Positions 44,730 to 54,170 of a DNA stretch of 64,000 nucleotides are shown here, piece by piece. Source of the stretch: Maribacter litoralis (GTDB taxonomy: Bacteria > Bacteroidota > Bacteroidia > Flavobacteriales > Flavobacteriaceae). Under the pieces are notes generated by a model. That model was not told the DNA's origin, ran no database searches, and saw only the letters and a list, made by a program, of their open reading frames with translations. The position numbers and the translations under genes are program-made. The DNA is taken from the NCBI RefSeq assembly GCF_003075045.1, contig NZ_QCZD01000001.1, positions 1,395,710 through 1,459,709 of the forward strand, read 5' to 3'. Position 1 is the stretch's first letter; each line of letters opens with the position of its first letter.

Positions 44730-45182
44730 ATGAGACGAGCAATTTTTCCCGGTTCTTTTGACCCATTGACTTTAGGCCATCATGACATTATTATGAGAGG
44801 CATCACTTTATTCGATGAGATTATAATTGCCATAGGAAAAAATGCAGATAAAAAGTACATGTTCAGCTTAGAACAACGTATAAAATTTATAGAAGAGGCA
44901 TTTAAAGATGTACCCTCAATTTCTGTAAAATCATACGAAGGGCTTACAGTAGATTTTTGTAAGAAAGTAGATGCTAATTTTATTTTAAGGGGATTGCGCA
45001 ACCCTGGAGATTTTGAATTTGAGAAGGCAATTGCACATACAAATAGAAAATTATCTGAGATAGAAACCGTGTTTTTATTGACCTCATCGGGCAAATCATA
45101 TATAAGTTCATCTATAGTAAGAGATGTAATACGCAACGGTGGCGATTACACTGGCTTAGTACCTGATTCTGTAAGAAAATAA
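44730..45182 (+). CDS. coaD: Phosphopantetheine adenylyltransferase
   Basis: CoaD transfers AMP from ATP to 4'-phosphopantetheine, the penultimate CoA step. At 150 residues it has the normal length. The nucleotidyltransferase motif TLGH lies in FPGSFDPLTLGHHDII, and ISSSIVRDVIRNGGD is the C-terminal KMSKS-like ISSS motif. It is probably co-transcribed with ddl. Confidence 0.97.
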   Translation: MRRAIFPGSFDPLTLGHHDIIMRGITLFDEIIIAIGKNADKKYMFSLEQRIKFIEEAFKDVPSISVKSYEGLTVDFCKKVDANFILRGLRNPGDFEFEKAIAHTNRKLSEIETVFLLTSSGKSYISSSIVRDVIRNGGDYTGLVPDSVRK

Positions 45183-45305
45183 GCGTATTTCATCGGCCAG
45201 ACAACATAAAAGGCCCGTATAACCACACTTTTTCGCAAAAACACAACAATTTACAAGGTAAGGTTGGAATATTCTTATAATTTAGTAGGAAAATTCTTTC
45301 CACCT

Positions 45306-47153
45306 ATGCTAAAATCAAAAAATAGCTCTTCATTTTCTTTAGATTGGATTCAACAAATTCCATCATCTATTGCCATCATAGATACCGATTACAATCTTAT
45401 AAGTGCTTCACCCAGGTGGTTGGTCAATTTTCAATTTGATCTTGATCAAATAAAAGGTAAAAACCTTGATAGTCTTTTCCCAGAACTTTCTCAAGAACTT
45501 ACTACACGGTTAAAGTATAGCTTAGATGGTTTAAGGGATATTAAATTTAAGTACAACGCTAAAAATTCCCATTACTCATCTGAAGACTCCATTTGGCATT
45601 TAAACCCCTGGAAAGATGGGTATGGCAATATCATTGGTGTAATCATAAAAACAGAACCTATTTCCAAAACCCAAGAGCTGGAATTGGAACTGAACAAGAC
45701 AAAATTATTGCTTAATAATAAAAGGTCTGTTGCAAAAATAGGAAGTTGGGAGCTCGATGTCGTTAACAACTTATTACAATGGACACCAGTGGTGAACAAG
45801 ATATATGGTTTAAAAGTAGATTATGAACCTACTTTAGATAATGCCATCGACTTCTACGTAGACGAATCTAAAGATATCATAAAAAAGGCACTTGATGAAG
45901 CTATCAACTCAGGTAAACCTTGGAACGTAAAAGCTCAGCTACAACAACAAGATGGAAAAATTATTTGGGTAAACACCATTGGCAGACCAAAGTTTAAAGA
46001 CGGTAAGTGCACCAGAATTATTGGCACTATTCAAGAAGTTGATGAAATAAATCAAATTGACATACAGCTTACTAAACTAGAAAACGAGCTTAACGAATAC
46101 CCATTATTTGAGAAAATACCACTAGGTCTAGCTATTGTAGATTTTAGTACTGGAAGAATTATAAATGTCAATCAACAATTTTTAAAACTATCTGGTTATG
46201 ACAAAAATTATTTCCTGAACAAGAGTGTTAAGAGTTTCGTGAGTTCAACGCTCATTAGCAAATCAGACAACCTAATGCAACAATTAGAAAATAACGGTGT
46301 ATTTAAACCTGTGAAATTTACATATTCAAACAAATTAAAACATCAATTAAATCTAAAGGTTACTGGAAATCTGCTTGTAGGACGTAATAGCAAAAAGAGC
46401 ATTCTCTGTACTATTGAGAATATTACAACTCAAACTAAATTAGAAAAGAGGTTAAAAAATACCATTACCGCATCAAGGGAAAAAAATGACCAGCTTCTCA
46501 ACTTTGCCCATATGGTTTCACATAATCTTAAAACCCATGCTACAAACTTTTCATTGCTTTTAAATTTTCTAAACGATGAAAAAGGGCTTACTCAACGAAA
46601 TAAATTTATGACGATGCTTTTCAATGCATCCGACAATCTATCTGAAACCATTAAAGGTCTTAGGGAGATCGTAGCAGTGAAATCTAATGTAAACAATGAG
46701 AAGAAATCACTTTGCTTAAACGATAGTATTTTTATCGTTGAGCAGAATGTAGCTGGGCTTTTAAAACAGACAAATGGTAAAATCATTAATGAAATACCAG
46801 ACGACGTTACCATTAAAGCTTTGCCTGCTTATTTGAACAGTATATTGACCAACTGTATTACAAATTCCATAAAATATAGGAGTGAAGACAAAACACCTAT
46901 TATAATTTTAAGTGCAGAAGAAAATGAAAATTATACTATTTTAAGTATTGAAGACAATGGTTTGGGTATTGATTTAGAAAAATATGGCGACCAATTATTC
47001 GGGCTTTACAAAACCTTTCATAGAAACAAAGATTCTAGAGGTATTGGCTTATACATAACAAAAAATCAAATGGAAGCAATGAAAGGTAAAATTACTGTAG
47101 AAAGTAATCCTGGGCAGGGTTCTATTTTTAGATTTCACTTTAACAAAAAATAA
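45306..47153 (+). CDS. PAS-domain sensor histidine kinase
   Basis: A 615-residue kinase without visible transmembrane helices, so probably cytoplasmic. Three PAS domains precede the kinase core (about 1-120, 135-255 and 260-370). The phosphoacceptor motif MVSHNLKTH lies near residue 405, followed by HATPase boxes: N-box NCITNSIKYR, G1 EDNGLGIDLEKYG and G2 RGIGLYITKNQ. The ORF can be extended upstream to a TTG at 45264, but ATG 45306 is preferred. It is a paralogue of the next gene in tandem; signal and partner are unknown, though the downstream receiver gene is a likely partner. Confidence 0.9.
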   Translation: MLKSKNSSSFSLDWIQQIPSSIAIIDTDYNLISASPRWLVNFQFDLDQIKGKNLDSLFPELSQELTTRLKYSLDGLRDIKFKYNAKNSHYSSEDSIWHLNPWKDGYGNIIGVIIKTEPISKTQELELELNKTKLLLNNKRSVAKIGSWELDVVNNLLQWTPVVNKIYGLKVDYEPTLDNAIDFYVDESKDIIKKALDEAINSGKPWNVKAQLQQQDGKIIWVNTIGRPKFKDGKCTRIIGTIQEVDEINQIDIQLTKLENELNEYPLFEKIPLGLAIVDFSTGRIINVNQQFLKLSGYDKNYFLNKSVKSFVSSTLISKSDNLMQQLENNGVFKPVKFTYSNKLKHQLNLKVTGNLLVGRNSKKSILCTIENITTQTKLEKRLKNTITASREKNDQLLNFAHMVSHNLKTHATNFSLLLNFLNDEKGLTQRNKFMTMLFNASDNLSETIKGLREIVAVKSNVNNEKKSLCLNDSIFIVEQNVAGLLKQTNGKIINEIPDDVTIKALPAYLNSILTNCITNSIKYRSEDKTPIIILSAEENENYTILSIEDNGLGIDLEKYGDQLFGLYKTFHRNKDSRGIGLYITKNQMEAMKGKITVESNPGQGSIFRFHFNKK

Positions 47154-47267
47154 TAACGCAGTTTAAAATCTGATTTTTAATTCTTTTACAACGTAAATGA
47201 TAGCATTCACAACAATTATACAGTTAACTGTTTCAATCCCTTTAAATTCGTAAGAAATTTCAGCGGC

Positions 47268-49121
47268 ATGGTAAAAGTTCCCCTAACATCTAACGCCTCG
47301 TACATAATTAGACAATTACCGGCACCAACTGCCTTCATTGATACTAATTTTAACATTGTTCAGACCTCTGACAAATGGACGAGCCTTTTTAATAAAAATG
47401 ACGAATGCTCTAACTCAGGAAGCTTATTTGAAGTTTTCCCCGATTTAAGCCATAAATGGAAAATGGTCATAGAAAATTGCTTTAAAGGAAATTCACAACC
47501 AATGGGCATACACAAAGCCATTGATTGCGACGGACAAGAGCTTTGGTTTGAGTGGACCAACGCACCTTGGTACGACGTTGATGAAAATATCGTTGGAGCA
47601 ATCATTCAATTGAGTAACATTACCGACGCCGTAAAAAATGAGCTTGAGCTAAATAAAAAAGAACTTTTTCTACAACAACAAGCCGAAATCACTAAAATTG
47701 GTCGATGGGAATATAATATTGTCGAAAACAAATTGTTTTGGTGCGAAACCACAAAGGCAATACATGAAGTACCGAGAGATTTCACCCCTAATATAGAAAC
47801 TGCTTTATTCTATTATAAAGAAGGGCATAGTAGAAATACTATTTCCATGTCATTATTTGAAGCACAGAACAAAGGCAAAACGTGGAGCAACTTAAAACTA
47901 CAGATTGTAACCGCCTCTGGAAAAGAAAAGTGGGTAATGGCTGGGGGAAAACCTATCTACAATAAAGGGGAAATGGTAGGTTTAATAGGTACTTTTCAAG
48001 ATATTCATGAGCAGGTAGAGGCACATACTAAAACCATTGATAACGAAAAATTACTTAGAACACTTATAGACAACTTACCCGTTAATGTTTATATCAAAGA
48101 CACTGAATCGAGAAAAGTATTGATCAATAAGGCTGAATGTGAATACTTAGGCGTAAACGACCCAAAAGAAATTATTGGAAAGAACGACTTTGATCTTTAC
48201 CCTTTAGAAGCTGCCAGAAAATCTCGTGCAGAGGATTTAAAAGTAATGAACACTCTTAAACCAGTAATTGGTAAGGAGACTAAAAAAACTACATTAGACG
48301 GCAAGGTAACATCTTTTCTTAGTTCTAAAATACCGCTACTTAACAGTAAAGGAATTGCCTATGGTATTGTTGGTATAAGCTTGGATATCACTAGACTTAA
48401 GGAAAAAGAAAAAGAATTACGTAACATTATTAATATTGCCTCTGTTCAGAATAAAAAATTATTAAACTTTGCTCATATAGTTTCCCATAATTTGCGCTCT
48501 CATTCTGCAAATTTCTCCATGCTTTTAAACTTTTTGGAAAATGAAGAAGACGAGAATGAGAAAACAAAAATTGTGGAAATGCTTACCAAAGCTTCTAATA
48601 ATTTACTTGAAACTTTAGACAACTTAAATGAAGTTGTTTCCATAAACACGAATACCAATATTGAAATAAAGGAGTTACCTCTAAATGACAAGATATTAGA
48701 TACTAAACAGCATTTATCTTCACTTCTTTCAAATAACAATGCCACCATTGAAAACAATGTACCGGAGGACTTTATGGTTCATTCTGTACCGGCATATTTA
48801 GATAGTATTTTAACGAACTTTATCTCTAATGCCGTTAAGTACAAACACCCAGAAAGAGATGCTAAAGTAATTTTAAGTGCAGAGAAAAAAGATAACTATT
48901 CAATATTGACAATTGCAGATAACGGACTGGGAATAAATTTAGAAAAGTATGGCAAAAAGCTCTTTGGAATGTATAAAACATTTCATGATCATAAAGACGC
49001 CAGAGGTATAGGTCTTTACCTTACCAAAAATCAAATTGATGCTATGAACGGTAAAGTTGAAGTTAGTAGTGTTGTAGGAAAAGGTACAGAATTTAAAATT
49101 TTCTTTAATGAAAAAAATTAG
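47268..49121 (+). CDS. PAS-domain sensor histidine kinase, paralogue of the preceding gene
   Basis: A 617-residue soluble kinase with the same plan: three PAS domains (the third opening TLIDNLPVNVYIKDTES), phosphoacceptor motif FAHIVSHNLRSHSAN, N-box NFISNAVKYKHPERD, G1 DNGLGINLEKYGKKLFGM and G2 RGIGLYLTKNQ. The kinase cores of the two genes are strongly similar while the PAS regions differ more, suggesting tandem duplication with divergence of the sensing part. Its 3' end overlaps the receiver gene by 14 nt, so kinase and receiver are likely partners. Confidence 0.9.
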   Translation: MVKVPLTSNASYIIRQLPAPTAFIDTNFNIVQTSDKWTSLFNKNDECSNSGSLFEVFPDLSHKWKMVIENCFKGNSQPMGIHKAIDCDGQELWFEWTNAPWYDVDENIVGAIIQLSNITDAVKNELELNKKELFLQQQAEITKIGRWEYNIVENKLFWCETTKAIHEVPRDFTPNIETALFYYKEGHSRNTISMSLFEAQNKGKTWSNLKLQIVTASGKEKWVMAGGKPIYNKGEMVGLIGTFQDIHEQVEAHTKTIDNEKLLRTLIDNLPVNVYIKDTESRKVLINKAECEYLGVNDPKEIIGKNDFDLYPLEAARKSRAEDLKVMNTLKPVIGKETKKTTLDGKVTSFLSSKIPLLNSKGIAYGIVGISLDITRLKEKEKELRNIINIASVQNKKLLNFAHIVSHNLRSHSANFSMLLNFLENEEDENEKTKIVEMLTKASNNLLETLDNLNEVVSINTNTNIEIKELPLNDKILDTKQHLSSLLSNNNATIENNVPEDFMVHSVPAYLDSILTNFISNAVKYKHPERDAKVILSAEKKDNYSILTIADNGLGINLEKYGKKLFGMYKTFHDHKDARGIGLYLTKNQIDAMNGKVEVSSVVGKGTEFKIFFNEKN

Positions 49122-49512
49122 TGATATCACTATTATTGATGACGATGCAATTACCGTTTTCGGTTTACGAAAATTAATTTCTTCAAGTGTAGAGTGCAAT
49201 TCTATAGCATCGTATGCAAATGGCAAAATTGCTATAGACGCTATGAACGATTTTTTTAATAGCAAACAGCAAATTCCACAGATAATATTTTTAGATATTA
49301 ATATGCCCATTATGGATGGGTGGGAATTTTTAGAAGCTTTTATCAACCTACCGATTAGGGAAAAAATCAGAATCAATATTGTCACCTCTTCCATTGACCC
49401 TCGTGATCAACAGCAATGGGAGTATTTTAAAGGAAAAAGCCATCATTTAATTACATTCAATCAAAAACCGATCGATAGAAATAAAATCGTTGAAATTACC
49501 CAAGTTGCTTAA
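49108..49512 (+). CDS. Single-domain response regulator (receiver only)
   Basis: A 134-residue CheY-like protein without output domain. Acidic pocket residues are in TIIDDDAITVFG, the phosphoacceptor Asp in IIFLDINMPIMDGWEFLEAF, the Ser/Thr switch in IVTSSIDPRDQ and the conserved Lys in FNQKPID. It overlaps the upstream histidine kinase gene by 14 nt and would act by protein-protein contact or as a phosphorelay intermediate. The target is unknown. Confidence 0.92.
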   Translation: MKKISDITIIDDDAITVFGLRKLISSSVECNSIASYANGKIAIDAMNDFFNSKQQIPQIIFLDINMPIMDGWEFLEAFINLPIREKIRINIVTSSIDPRDQQQWEYFKGKSHHLITFNQKPIDRNKIVEITQVA

Positions 49513-49577
49513 AGCAATAAAGTAATTATTATTTTTACTATCAATTACTGGCATTTAACCTATTTAATTGATAGTTC

Positions 49578-51320
49578 ATGAAAACGATATTACCGCTATT
49601 ATTGTTTTTTACATTGCTCTCTTGCGAGAATAAAGTTGAAAATACCAAAACCGATTTCCCTACCCCTTTTGAAACTTCTAACAAAACGGAAACAGCTACC
49701 TACGAGCAGGTAATTGATTTTTATATAAAACTGTCCAAAGAATTTTCCAGTATAAACATACAAACCATTGGTACTACCGATAGTGGTAAACCTTTGCATG
49801 TGGTTACGTATAGCGGCAAAGGTGATTTTGATTTTAAAAAATTAGCAGAGAACAATACAATGATGTTGATCAATAACGGTATTCACCCCGGTGAAAGCGA
49901 CGGTATTGATGCTACAATGCTTCTATTTAGAGATTTAGCTAGTAAAGAAATTAAAGTACCAGAGGAGACGATAATTGCTACCATACCGGTTTATAATGTT
50001 GGTGGTGCCCTTAACAGAAATAGCACCACTAGAGCCAACCAAAATGGACCCTTAGAATATGGTTTTAGGGGTAATGCCAAAAACTATGATCTAAATAGGG
50101 ATTTCATTAAAACGGATACTAAAAACACTGAAACTTTTACTGAAATATTTCATTTAATAAATCCTGATATTTTTATAGATAACCACGTTAGTAACGGTGC
50201 TGACTACCAGTACACCCTTACCCACCTTTTTACACAACACAATAAATTAGGTGGCGCCTTAGGTGATTATGTTCATGATCAATTAATGCCCCAATTACAG
50301 GATTCATTGCTCAACGATGGGTGGGAAATTACACCCTATGTAAATGTATTCAACGCTCCGCCCGAAAATGGATTTCAACAATTTATGGATCACCCGAGAT
50401 ATTCTACCGGTTATACCACATTATGGAATACCGTAGGTATGATGGTAGAGACGCATATGCTAAAACCTTACGATAAACGGGTAGCCGGCACTTACCAGCT
50501 TATGCTAAAAATGATTGCCATTGCAGAGAAAGATGGTAAAAAGATTAAAGAAATGCGCAATGTTGCCAATGCCGCTCTACAACAAAGTGATTATTACCCG
50601 CTAAAATGGCAATTGGATACGACCAAAACTTCAAATTATGTTTTCAAAGGATTTAAAGCAGATACCATTATTAGTGAAATTACCGGCTTTAAAAGATTAA
50701 AATATAATCGAGAAATCCCCACCCAAAAAGAAGTAATGTATCAAGATTACTTTAAAGCCTCAGACTCCATACGCATACCTCAAGCGTACATCATCGGTAA
50801 GCAGTGGCATAATGTCATAAAGCGATTAGAGCTCAATAACATTTCATATACCGAACTACAAAAAGATTCTACATTTTTGGTTGAATCGTATAAAATAGAC
50901 AACTACAAAACATATACATCTCCTTACGAAGGTCATTATCTTCATTATAATACCTCAGTAAATTCTGCCAACATTTCAAAAGAATTTAAAGCGGGAGATA
51001 TTATTATACCTACAGACCAACCAGGGCTTAGGTATATACTTGAAACCTTAGAACCTAGTGCTGTAGATTCATTTTTCAATTGGAATTTCTTTGATACCAT
51101 TTTACAACAAAAAGAAGGTTTTTCACCTTACGTATTTGAAGATACCGCTCTAGAAATGTTAAAAAATGATTCTATCCTAAGAACTGAATTTGACATTAAA
51201 AAGAATCAAGATCAAGACTTTAAAAACAACTGGTACCTACAACTAAAATGGTTATTTAAACACAGTAAGCATTATGAAGAAGCTCACATGCAATATCCTA
51301 TCTATAGAATACCAAACTGA
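49578..51320 (+). CDS. M14 family zinc carboxypeptidase-like lipoprotein
   Basis: A 580-residue protein with a lipoprotein signal (MKTILPLLLFFTLLSC). The M14 zinc site is visible as NNGIHPGESDG (HxxE) with the distal His in DIFIDNHVSNGADYQ; the substrate-binding Arg is in YDLNRDFIKTD, and a catalytic Glu candidate lies in MMVETHMLKPY. The second half (residues ~300-580) is a family-specific extension. It probably removes C-terminal residues from peptides at the envelope; the substrate is unknown. Its stop is 2 nt from that of the convergent NUDIX gene. Confidence 0.88.
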   Translation: MKTILPLLLFFTLLSCENKVENTKTDFPTPFETSNKTETATYEQVIDFYIKLSKEFSSINIQTIGTTDSGKPLHVVTYSGKGDFDFKKLAENNTMMLINNGIHPGESDGIDATMLLFRDLASKEIKVPEETIIATIPVYNVGGALNRNSTTRANQNGPLEYGFRGNAKNYDLNRDFIKTDTKNTETFTEIFHLINPDIFIDNHVSNGADYQYTLTHLFTQHNKLGGALGDYVHDQLMPQLQDSLLNDGWEITPYVNVFNAPPENGFQQFMDHPRYSTGYTTLWNTVGMMVETHMLKPYDKRVAGTYQLMLKMIAIAEKDGKKIKEMRNVANAALQQSDYYPLKWQLDTTKTSNYVFKGFKADTIISEITGFKRLKYNREIPTQKEVMYQDYFKASDSIRIPQAYIIGKQWHNVIKRLELNNISYTELQKDSTFLVESYKIDNYKTYTSPYEGHYLHYNTSVNSANISKEFKAGDIIIPTDQPGLRYILETLEPSAVDSFFNWNFFDTILQQKEGFSPYVFEDTALEMLKNDSILRTEFDIKKNQDQDFKNNWYLQLKWLFKHSKHYEEAHMQYPIYRIPN

Positions 51321-51322
51321 TA

Positions 51323-51913
51323 CTAATCCTCTTGAAATAATATTTTTATATTGACGTAAGAATTTTCTAAAGCCTTTTTTATTTTTTCGGGACCTTTCCA
51401 TCTTACCTTAAAGATGCCTTCCTTTTTTTCGGGTTTTAATTTACCCTCATAATCGGTACTCATTTCATACCAATATACTTGCTTTAGTTTAGTAATGCCG
51501 TTACGTTTAAAAAGGTGATAGGTAGTGCGCAAGTAATTATCTAGCTTAAGACCTTTTACTCCGGTCTCTTCTTCTACCTCACGTATGGCACACTCCTCAA
51601 TGGTTTCACCTTTATCGAGTTTTCCTTTCGGTAAATCCCATTTATCGTTTCTATAAATAAAAAGAACCTTTCTCTCTTTATTATATACAACACCACCGCC
51701 AGCAATAACCAGTGGAATATATTGCGTAAATTTTTTAAAAATTTCATCGTGATTCGGGTGGTATATGAACGCTTCCTCCAACTTCCCCTTCCTCAATGAA
51801 CTTATAGCCTCTTCAACAGACTCCTTATTTAACAAAAAATACTCACCGTTTGTAGTATCAGAGAGTTTATTTGTTAAAATCAAAGGCAATTCATTAACAA
51901 AAACTTTATACAT
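51323..51913 (-). CDS. NUDIX hydrolase
   Basis: A 196-residue protein from MYKVFVNELPLILTNKL. The Nudix box is complete: GKLDKGETIEECAIREVEEE then TGVKG. The N-terminal ~65 residues are a Bacteroidota-specific extension. It hydrolyses a nucleoside diphosphate linked to another moiety; the substrate is unknown. In-frame ATGs at 51922 and 51940 would overlap the pyrE start. The start chosen leaves only 7 nt between the two divergent genes, so each promoter must lie partly inside the opposite gene. Confidence 0.88.
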   Translation of the reverse strand: MYKVFVNELPLILTNKLSDTTNGEYFLLNKESVEEAISSLRKGKLEEAFIYHPNHDEIFKKFTQYIPLVIAGGGVVYNKERKVLFIYRNDKWDLPKGKLDKGETIEECAIREVEEETGVKGLKLDNYLRTTYHLFKRNGITKLKQVYWYEMSTDYEGKLKPEKKEGIFKVRWKGPEKIKKALENSYVNIKILFQED

Positions 51914-51916
51914 TTG
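51909..51916 (+). promoter_or_regulatory. Putative -7 element of the pyrE promoter
   Basis: TACATTTG fits TAnnTTTG and ends 4 bases before the pyrE ATG at 51921, so the message would begin at or next to its start codon. It overlaps the NUDIX start codon. No TTG at the ideal distance is seen. Confidence 0.45.
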
Positions 51917-51920
51917 CGTC

Positions 51921-52565
51921 ATGGTTTTAGACAAAAACACTGCAAAAAAAACAGCAGAGCTTCTCTTGCAAATTAATGCAATTAAATTGAATCCCGAAAA
52001 TCCTTTTACATGGGCTTCTGGATGGAAATCTCCTATATATTGCGATAACAGAATATTACTTTCTTACCCTGTAATCAGAAACTACGTTCGTGATGAAATG
52101 GCGAAGCAAGTTGAGCAATTATACGGCAAGCCAGATTGTATTGTTGGTGTTGCCACAGGAGCAATTGGCATTGGTGCTTTAGTGGCAGATAAACTTAACC
52201 TTCCGTTCGTATATGTAAGACCTGAACCTAAATCTCATGGTCGTCAAAATCAAATCGAAGGTCATTTAGAAGCCCATCAAACAGTGGTTGTAATCGAAGA
52301 TTTGATCAGCACGGGAAAAAGCAGTTTAAATGCAGTAAAGGCCCTTAAAGCTATAGATGCCAATGTTAAGGGAATGTTGGCCATTTTTACCTACGGATTT
52401 GAAACTGCTGATAAAAACTTTAAGGAAGAAAATACTGAATTGCATACGTTAAGCAATTACGCCCATTTAATTGAACAAGCTTCGGATACAGGTTATGTAA
52501 AAGAAGAACAATTAACAACATTAATGGAATGGAGGAAAGACCCTTCACAATGGACAAATAAATAA
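51921..52565 (+). CDS. pyrE: Orotate phosphoribosyltransferase
   Basis: PyrE converts orotate and PRPP to OMP in pyrimidine synthesis. From MVLDKNTAKKTAELLLQ it has 214 residues, the family length; the far-upstream ATG at 51765 lies inside the NUDIX gene and is rejected. The PRPP-binding motif is VVVIEDLISTGKSSLNAVKA, with YVRPEPKSHGRQNQIEG as the flexible catalytic loop. It is followed 3 nt later by the SRPBCC gene. Confidence 0.96.
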   Translation: MVLDKNTAKKTAELLLQINAIKLNPENPFTWASGWKSPIYCDNRILLSYPVIRNYVRDEMAKQVEQLYGKPDCIVGVATGAIGIGALVADKLNLPFVYVRPEPKSHGRQNQIEGHLEAHQTVVVIEDLISTGKSSLNAVKALKAIDANVKGMLAIFTYGFETADKNFKEENTELHTLSNYAHLIEQASDTGYVKEEQLTTLMEWRKDPSQWTNK

Positions 52566-52568
52566 TAT

Positions 52569-52961
52569 ATGTTTATAGAAACGCCTAAGGCACAAGTAGC
52601 AAAAAGTAAAGAAGAAACTTTCAACTTTTTGAACGACCTATCTAATTTTAGACAGTTAATGCCCGAAAATATAGATAAGTTCGAAGTTCTTAATGAAAAT
52701 AGGCTTCTTTTTGCTTTAAAGGGTATGCCAGAAATAGTTTTAGAAAAAAAGGAGCAAACACCTTTTGATCAATTAGTTTTGGGTGCTGCCAGTGAAAAAT
52801 TACCATTTACGTTAACTGCAGACATTAGTGAAGTTGGTAGCGAACAAAGTGAAGTTGTTTTAAGCTTCAAAGGTGAGTTCAATGCTATGATGGCCATGAT
52901 GATAAAATCGCCTATCACGAATTTCATAAATACACTATCGACTAATTTGGGTAAAATCTAA
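52569..52961 (+). CDS. SRPBCC/START-like superfamily protein
   Basis: A 130-residue protein with the shape of the SRPBCC (polyketide cyclase/START-like) fold: an N-terminal strand IETPKAQVAKSKEETFNFL, then SNFRQLMPENIDKF, alternating strands and a long C-terminal helix (MMAMMIKSPITNFINTLSTNLGKI). Such proteins bind hydrophobic ligands; the ligand is unknown. It is coupled to pyrE (3-nt gap) and overlaps the stop of convergent birA by 4 nt. Confidence 0.75.
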   Translation: MFIETPKAQVAKSKEETFNFLNDLSNFRQLMPENIDKFEVLNENRLLFALKGMPEIVLEKKEQTPFDQLVLGAASEKLPFTLTADISEVGSEQSEVVLSFKGEFNAMMAMMIKSPITNFINTLSTNLGKI

Positions 52962-53689
52962 TACAGTAACTGTATTTCTTTTAATCCGAACTCCTTAAAA
53001 TCACCATTAACTAGTTTCACGACCAATTTACCGTCAATGGAAACCTTTTCTATTGTACCCGTAATTTGCTCATCGTTCGGAAGCTTAAAAATACTGGTTT
53101 GCCCCTTTTTAAATAAGTGGGTATGGTATTGTGCATATAATTCTTTTTCACGCAATTGAAATGGTCTGATCAAATTTTGGTGTAGATGTTCTACCAGGGA
53201 ATAGAACACTTCATCAAGATCATAATCAATACCCGTAATTATTTTTAACGAAGATGCATGAGGCGCATTTTTAAATGATTTTTGATTTACGTTCAACCCA
53301 AAACCTATAATACTACGTTTAATTGTTGAGCCCGATATAATATTTTCTATCAATATACCTCCAATTTTGTAATTACCTGACAGAATGTCGTTTGGCCACT
53401 TAATACTCAAATTAGGTATTCCAAAATCTTTTAAACTCTCTAAAATAGCCAATGAAACACAAACACTTACAAGAAAAACCCGTTGAATTGGAATATCAAT
53501 ATTTTTTTTCAATACACTGAAAGCTAGATTCTTACCAGGCTGAGACTCCCACACCGCATTTAATTGCCCCCTACCCGATGTTTGGTTTTTAGTGGTTATG
53601 ACAGTAAAATCTTCTAACGCTCTTTCAAATGACAAATTTTTTAAATAGGTGTTTGTTGATTGCGTGGCATCAAGTTTGATTATTTGCAT
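52958..53689 (-). CDS. birA: Biotin--[acetyl-CoA-carboxylase] ligase
   Basis: A 243-residue biotin protein ligase that attaches biotin to carboxyl-carrier proteins. The biotin/AMP-binding loop GRGQLNAVWESQPGKNLAFS, the core SIKWPNDILSGNYKIGGILIE and FGLNVNQ are present. It lacks the N-terminal DNA-binding domain of E. coli BirA, so it is an enzyme only, not a repressor. Divergent from rsfS. Confidence 0.95.
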   Translation of the reverse strand: MQIIKLDATQSTNTYLKNLSFERALEDFTVITTKNQTSGRGQLNAVWESQPGKNLAFSVLKKNIDIPIQRVFLVSVCVSLAILESLKDFGIPNLSIKWPNDILSGNYKIGGILIENIISGSTIKRSIIGFGLNVNQKSFKNAPHASSLKIITGIDYDLDEVFYSLVEHLHQNLIRPFQLREKELYAQYHTHLFKKGQTSIFKLPNDEQITGTIEKVSIDGKLVVKLVNGDFKEFGLKEIQLLY

Positions 53690-53757
53690 TTGACGTACCT
53701 TATTGTGAAACTTTAATGTATTGTTAAAAACTAGACCTAAAAGAACAAAAAAATAAT

Positions 53758-53765
53758 AACTTTGT
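53758..53765 (+). promoter_or_regulatory. Putative -7 element of the rsfS-ftsH cluster promoter
   Basis: TAACTTTG fits TAnnTTTG and lies 18 bases before ATG 53784. The upstream TTG at the ideal distance is missing. Confidence 0.45.
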
Positions 53766-53783
53766 AAAAACTAAAATTTTTGA

Positions 53784-54161
53784 ATGCAGGAAAGTAAAAC
53801 TAGCGCAGATGAGTTAATTGCATTAATTATACAAGGAGTTGACGAGGTAAAAGGACAAAATGTCAATCTATTAGATTTAAGAGAAATTGAGAATACCGTT
53901 TGTGATTACTTCATAGTTTGTAACGGTACTTCCAATACGCATGTAAATGCTATCGTAGGTTCTATCCAAAAAACAGTAAGTAAAGCGATTCAAGATAAAC
54001 CCTGGCACGTAGAAGGCGAGGACAATGCCGAATGGGTATTAATGGACTATGTTAATGTAGTGGTCCATGTATTCCAAAAGCAAGTTCGAGAATTTTATGA
54101 CATAGAAGGTTTATGGGGAGATGCAAAATTCACAACAATAGAAAGTAGCGTAAATCAATAA
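53784..54161 (+). CDS. rsfS: Ribosome silencing factor RsfS
   Basis: RsfS binds L14 of the large subunit and blocks subunit joining under starvation. The 125-residue protein has the family core VNLLDLREIENTVCDYFIVC, TSNTHVNAIVGSIQKTVSK, PWHVEGEDNAEWVLMDYVNV and VVHVFQKQVREFYDIEGLWG. It is first in the rsfS-ftsH-LUD-cdsA-psd cluster, with ftsH 9 nt downstream. Confidence 0.95.
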   Translation: MQESKTSADELIALIIQGVDEVKGQNVNLLDLREIENTVCDYFIVCNGTSNTHVNAIVGSIQKTVSKAIQDKPWHVEGEDNAEWVLMDYVNVVVHVFQKQVREFYDIEGLWGDAKFTTIESSVNQ

Positions 54162-54170
54162 AAAATTAAA

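Noticed and set aside
45264-45305. TTG start for the first histidine kinase
   Set aside because: A normal ATG lies 42 nt downstream; nothing supports the rarer start codon.
51765-51920. 52-residue N-terminal extension of pyrE
   Set aside because: It lies inside the NUDIX gene on the other strand, has no PyrE similarity, and starting at 51921 gives the family length.
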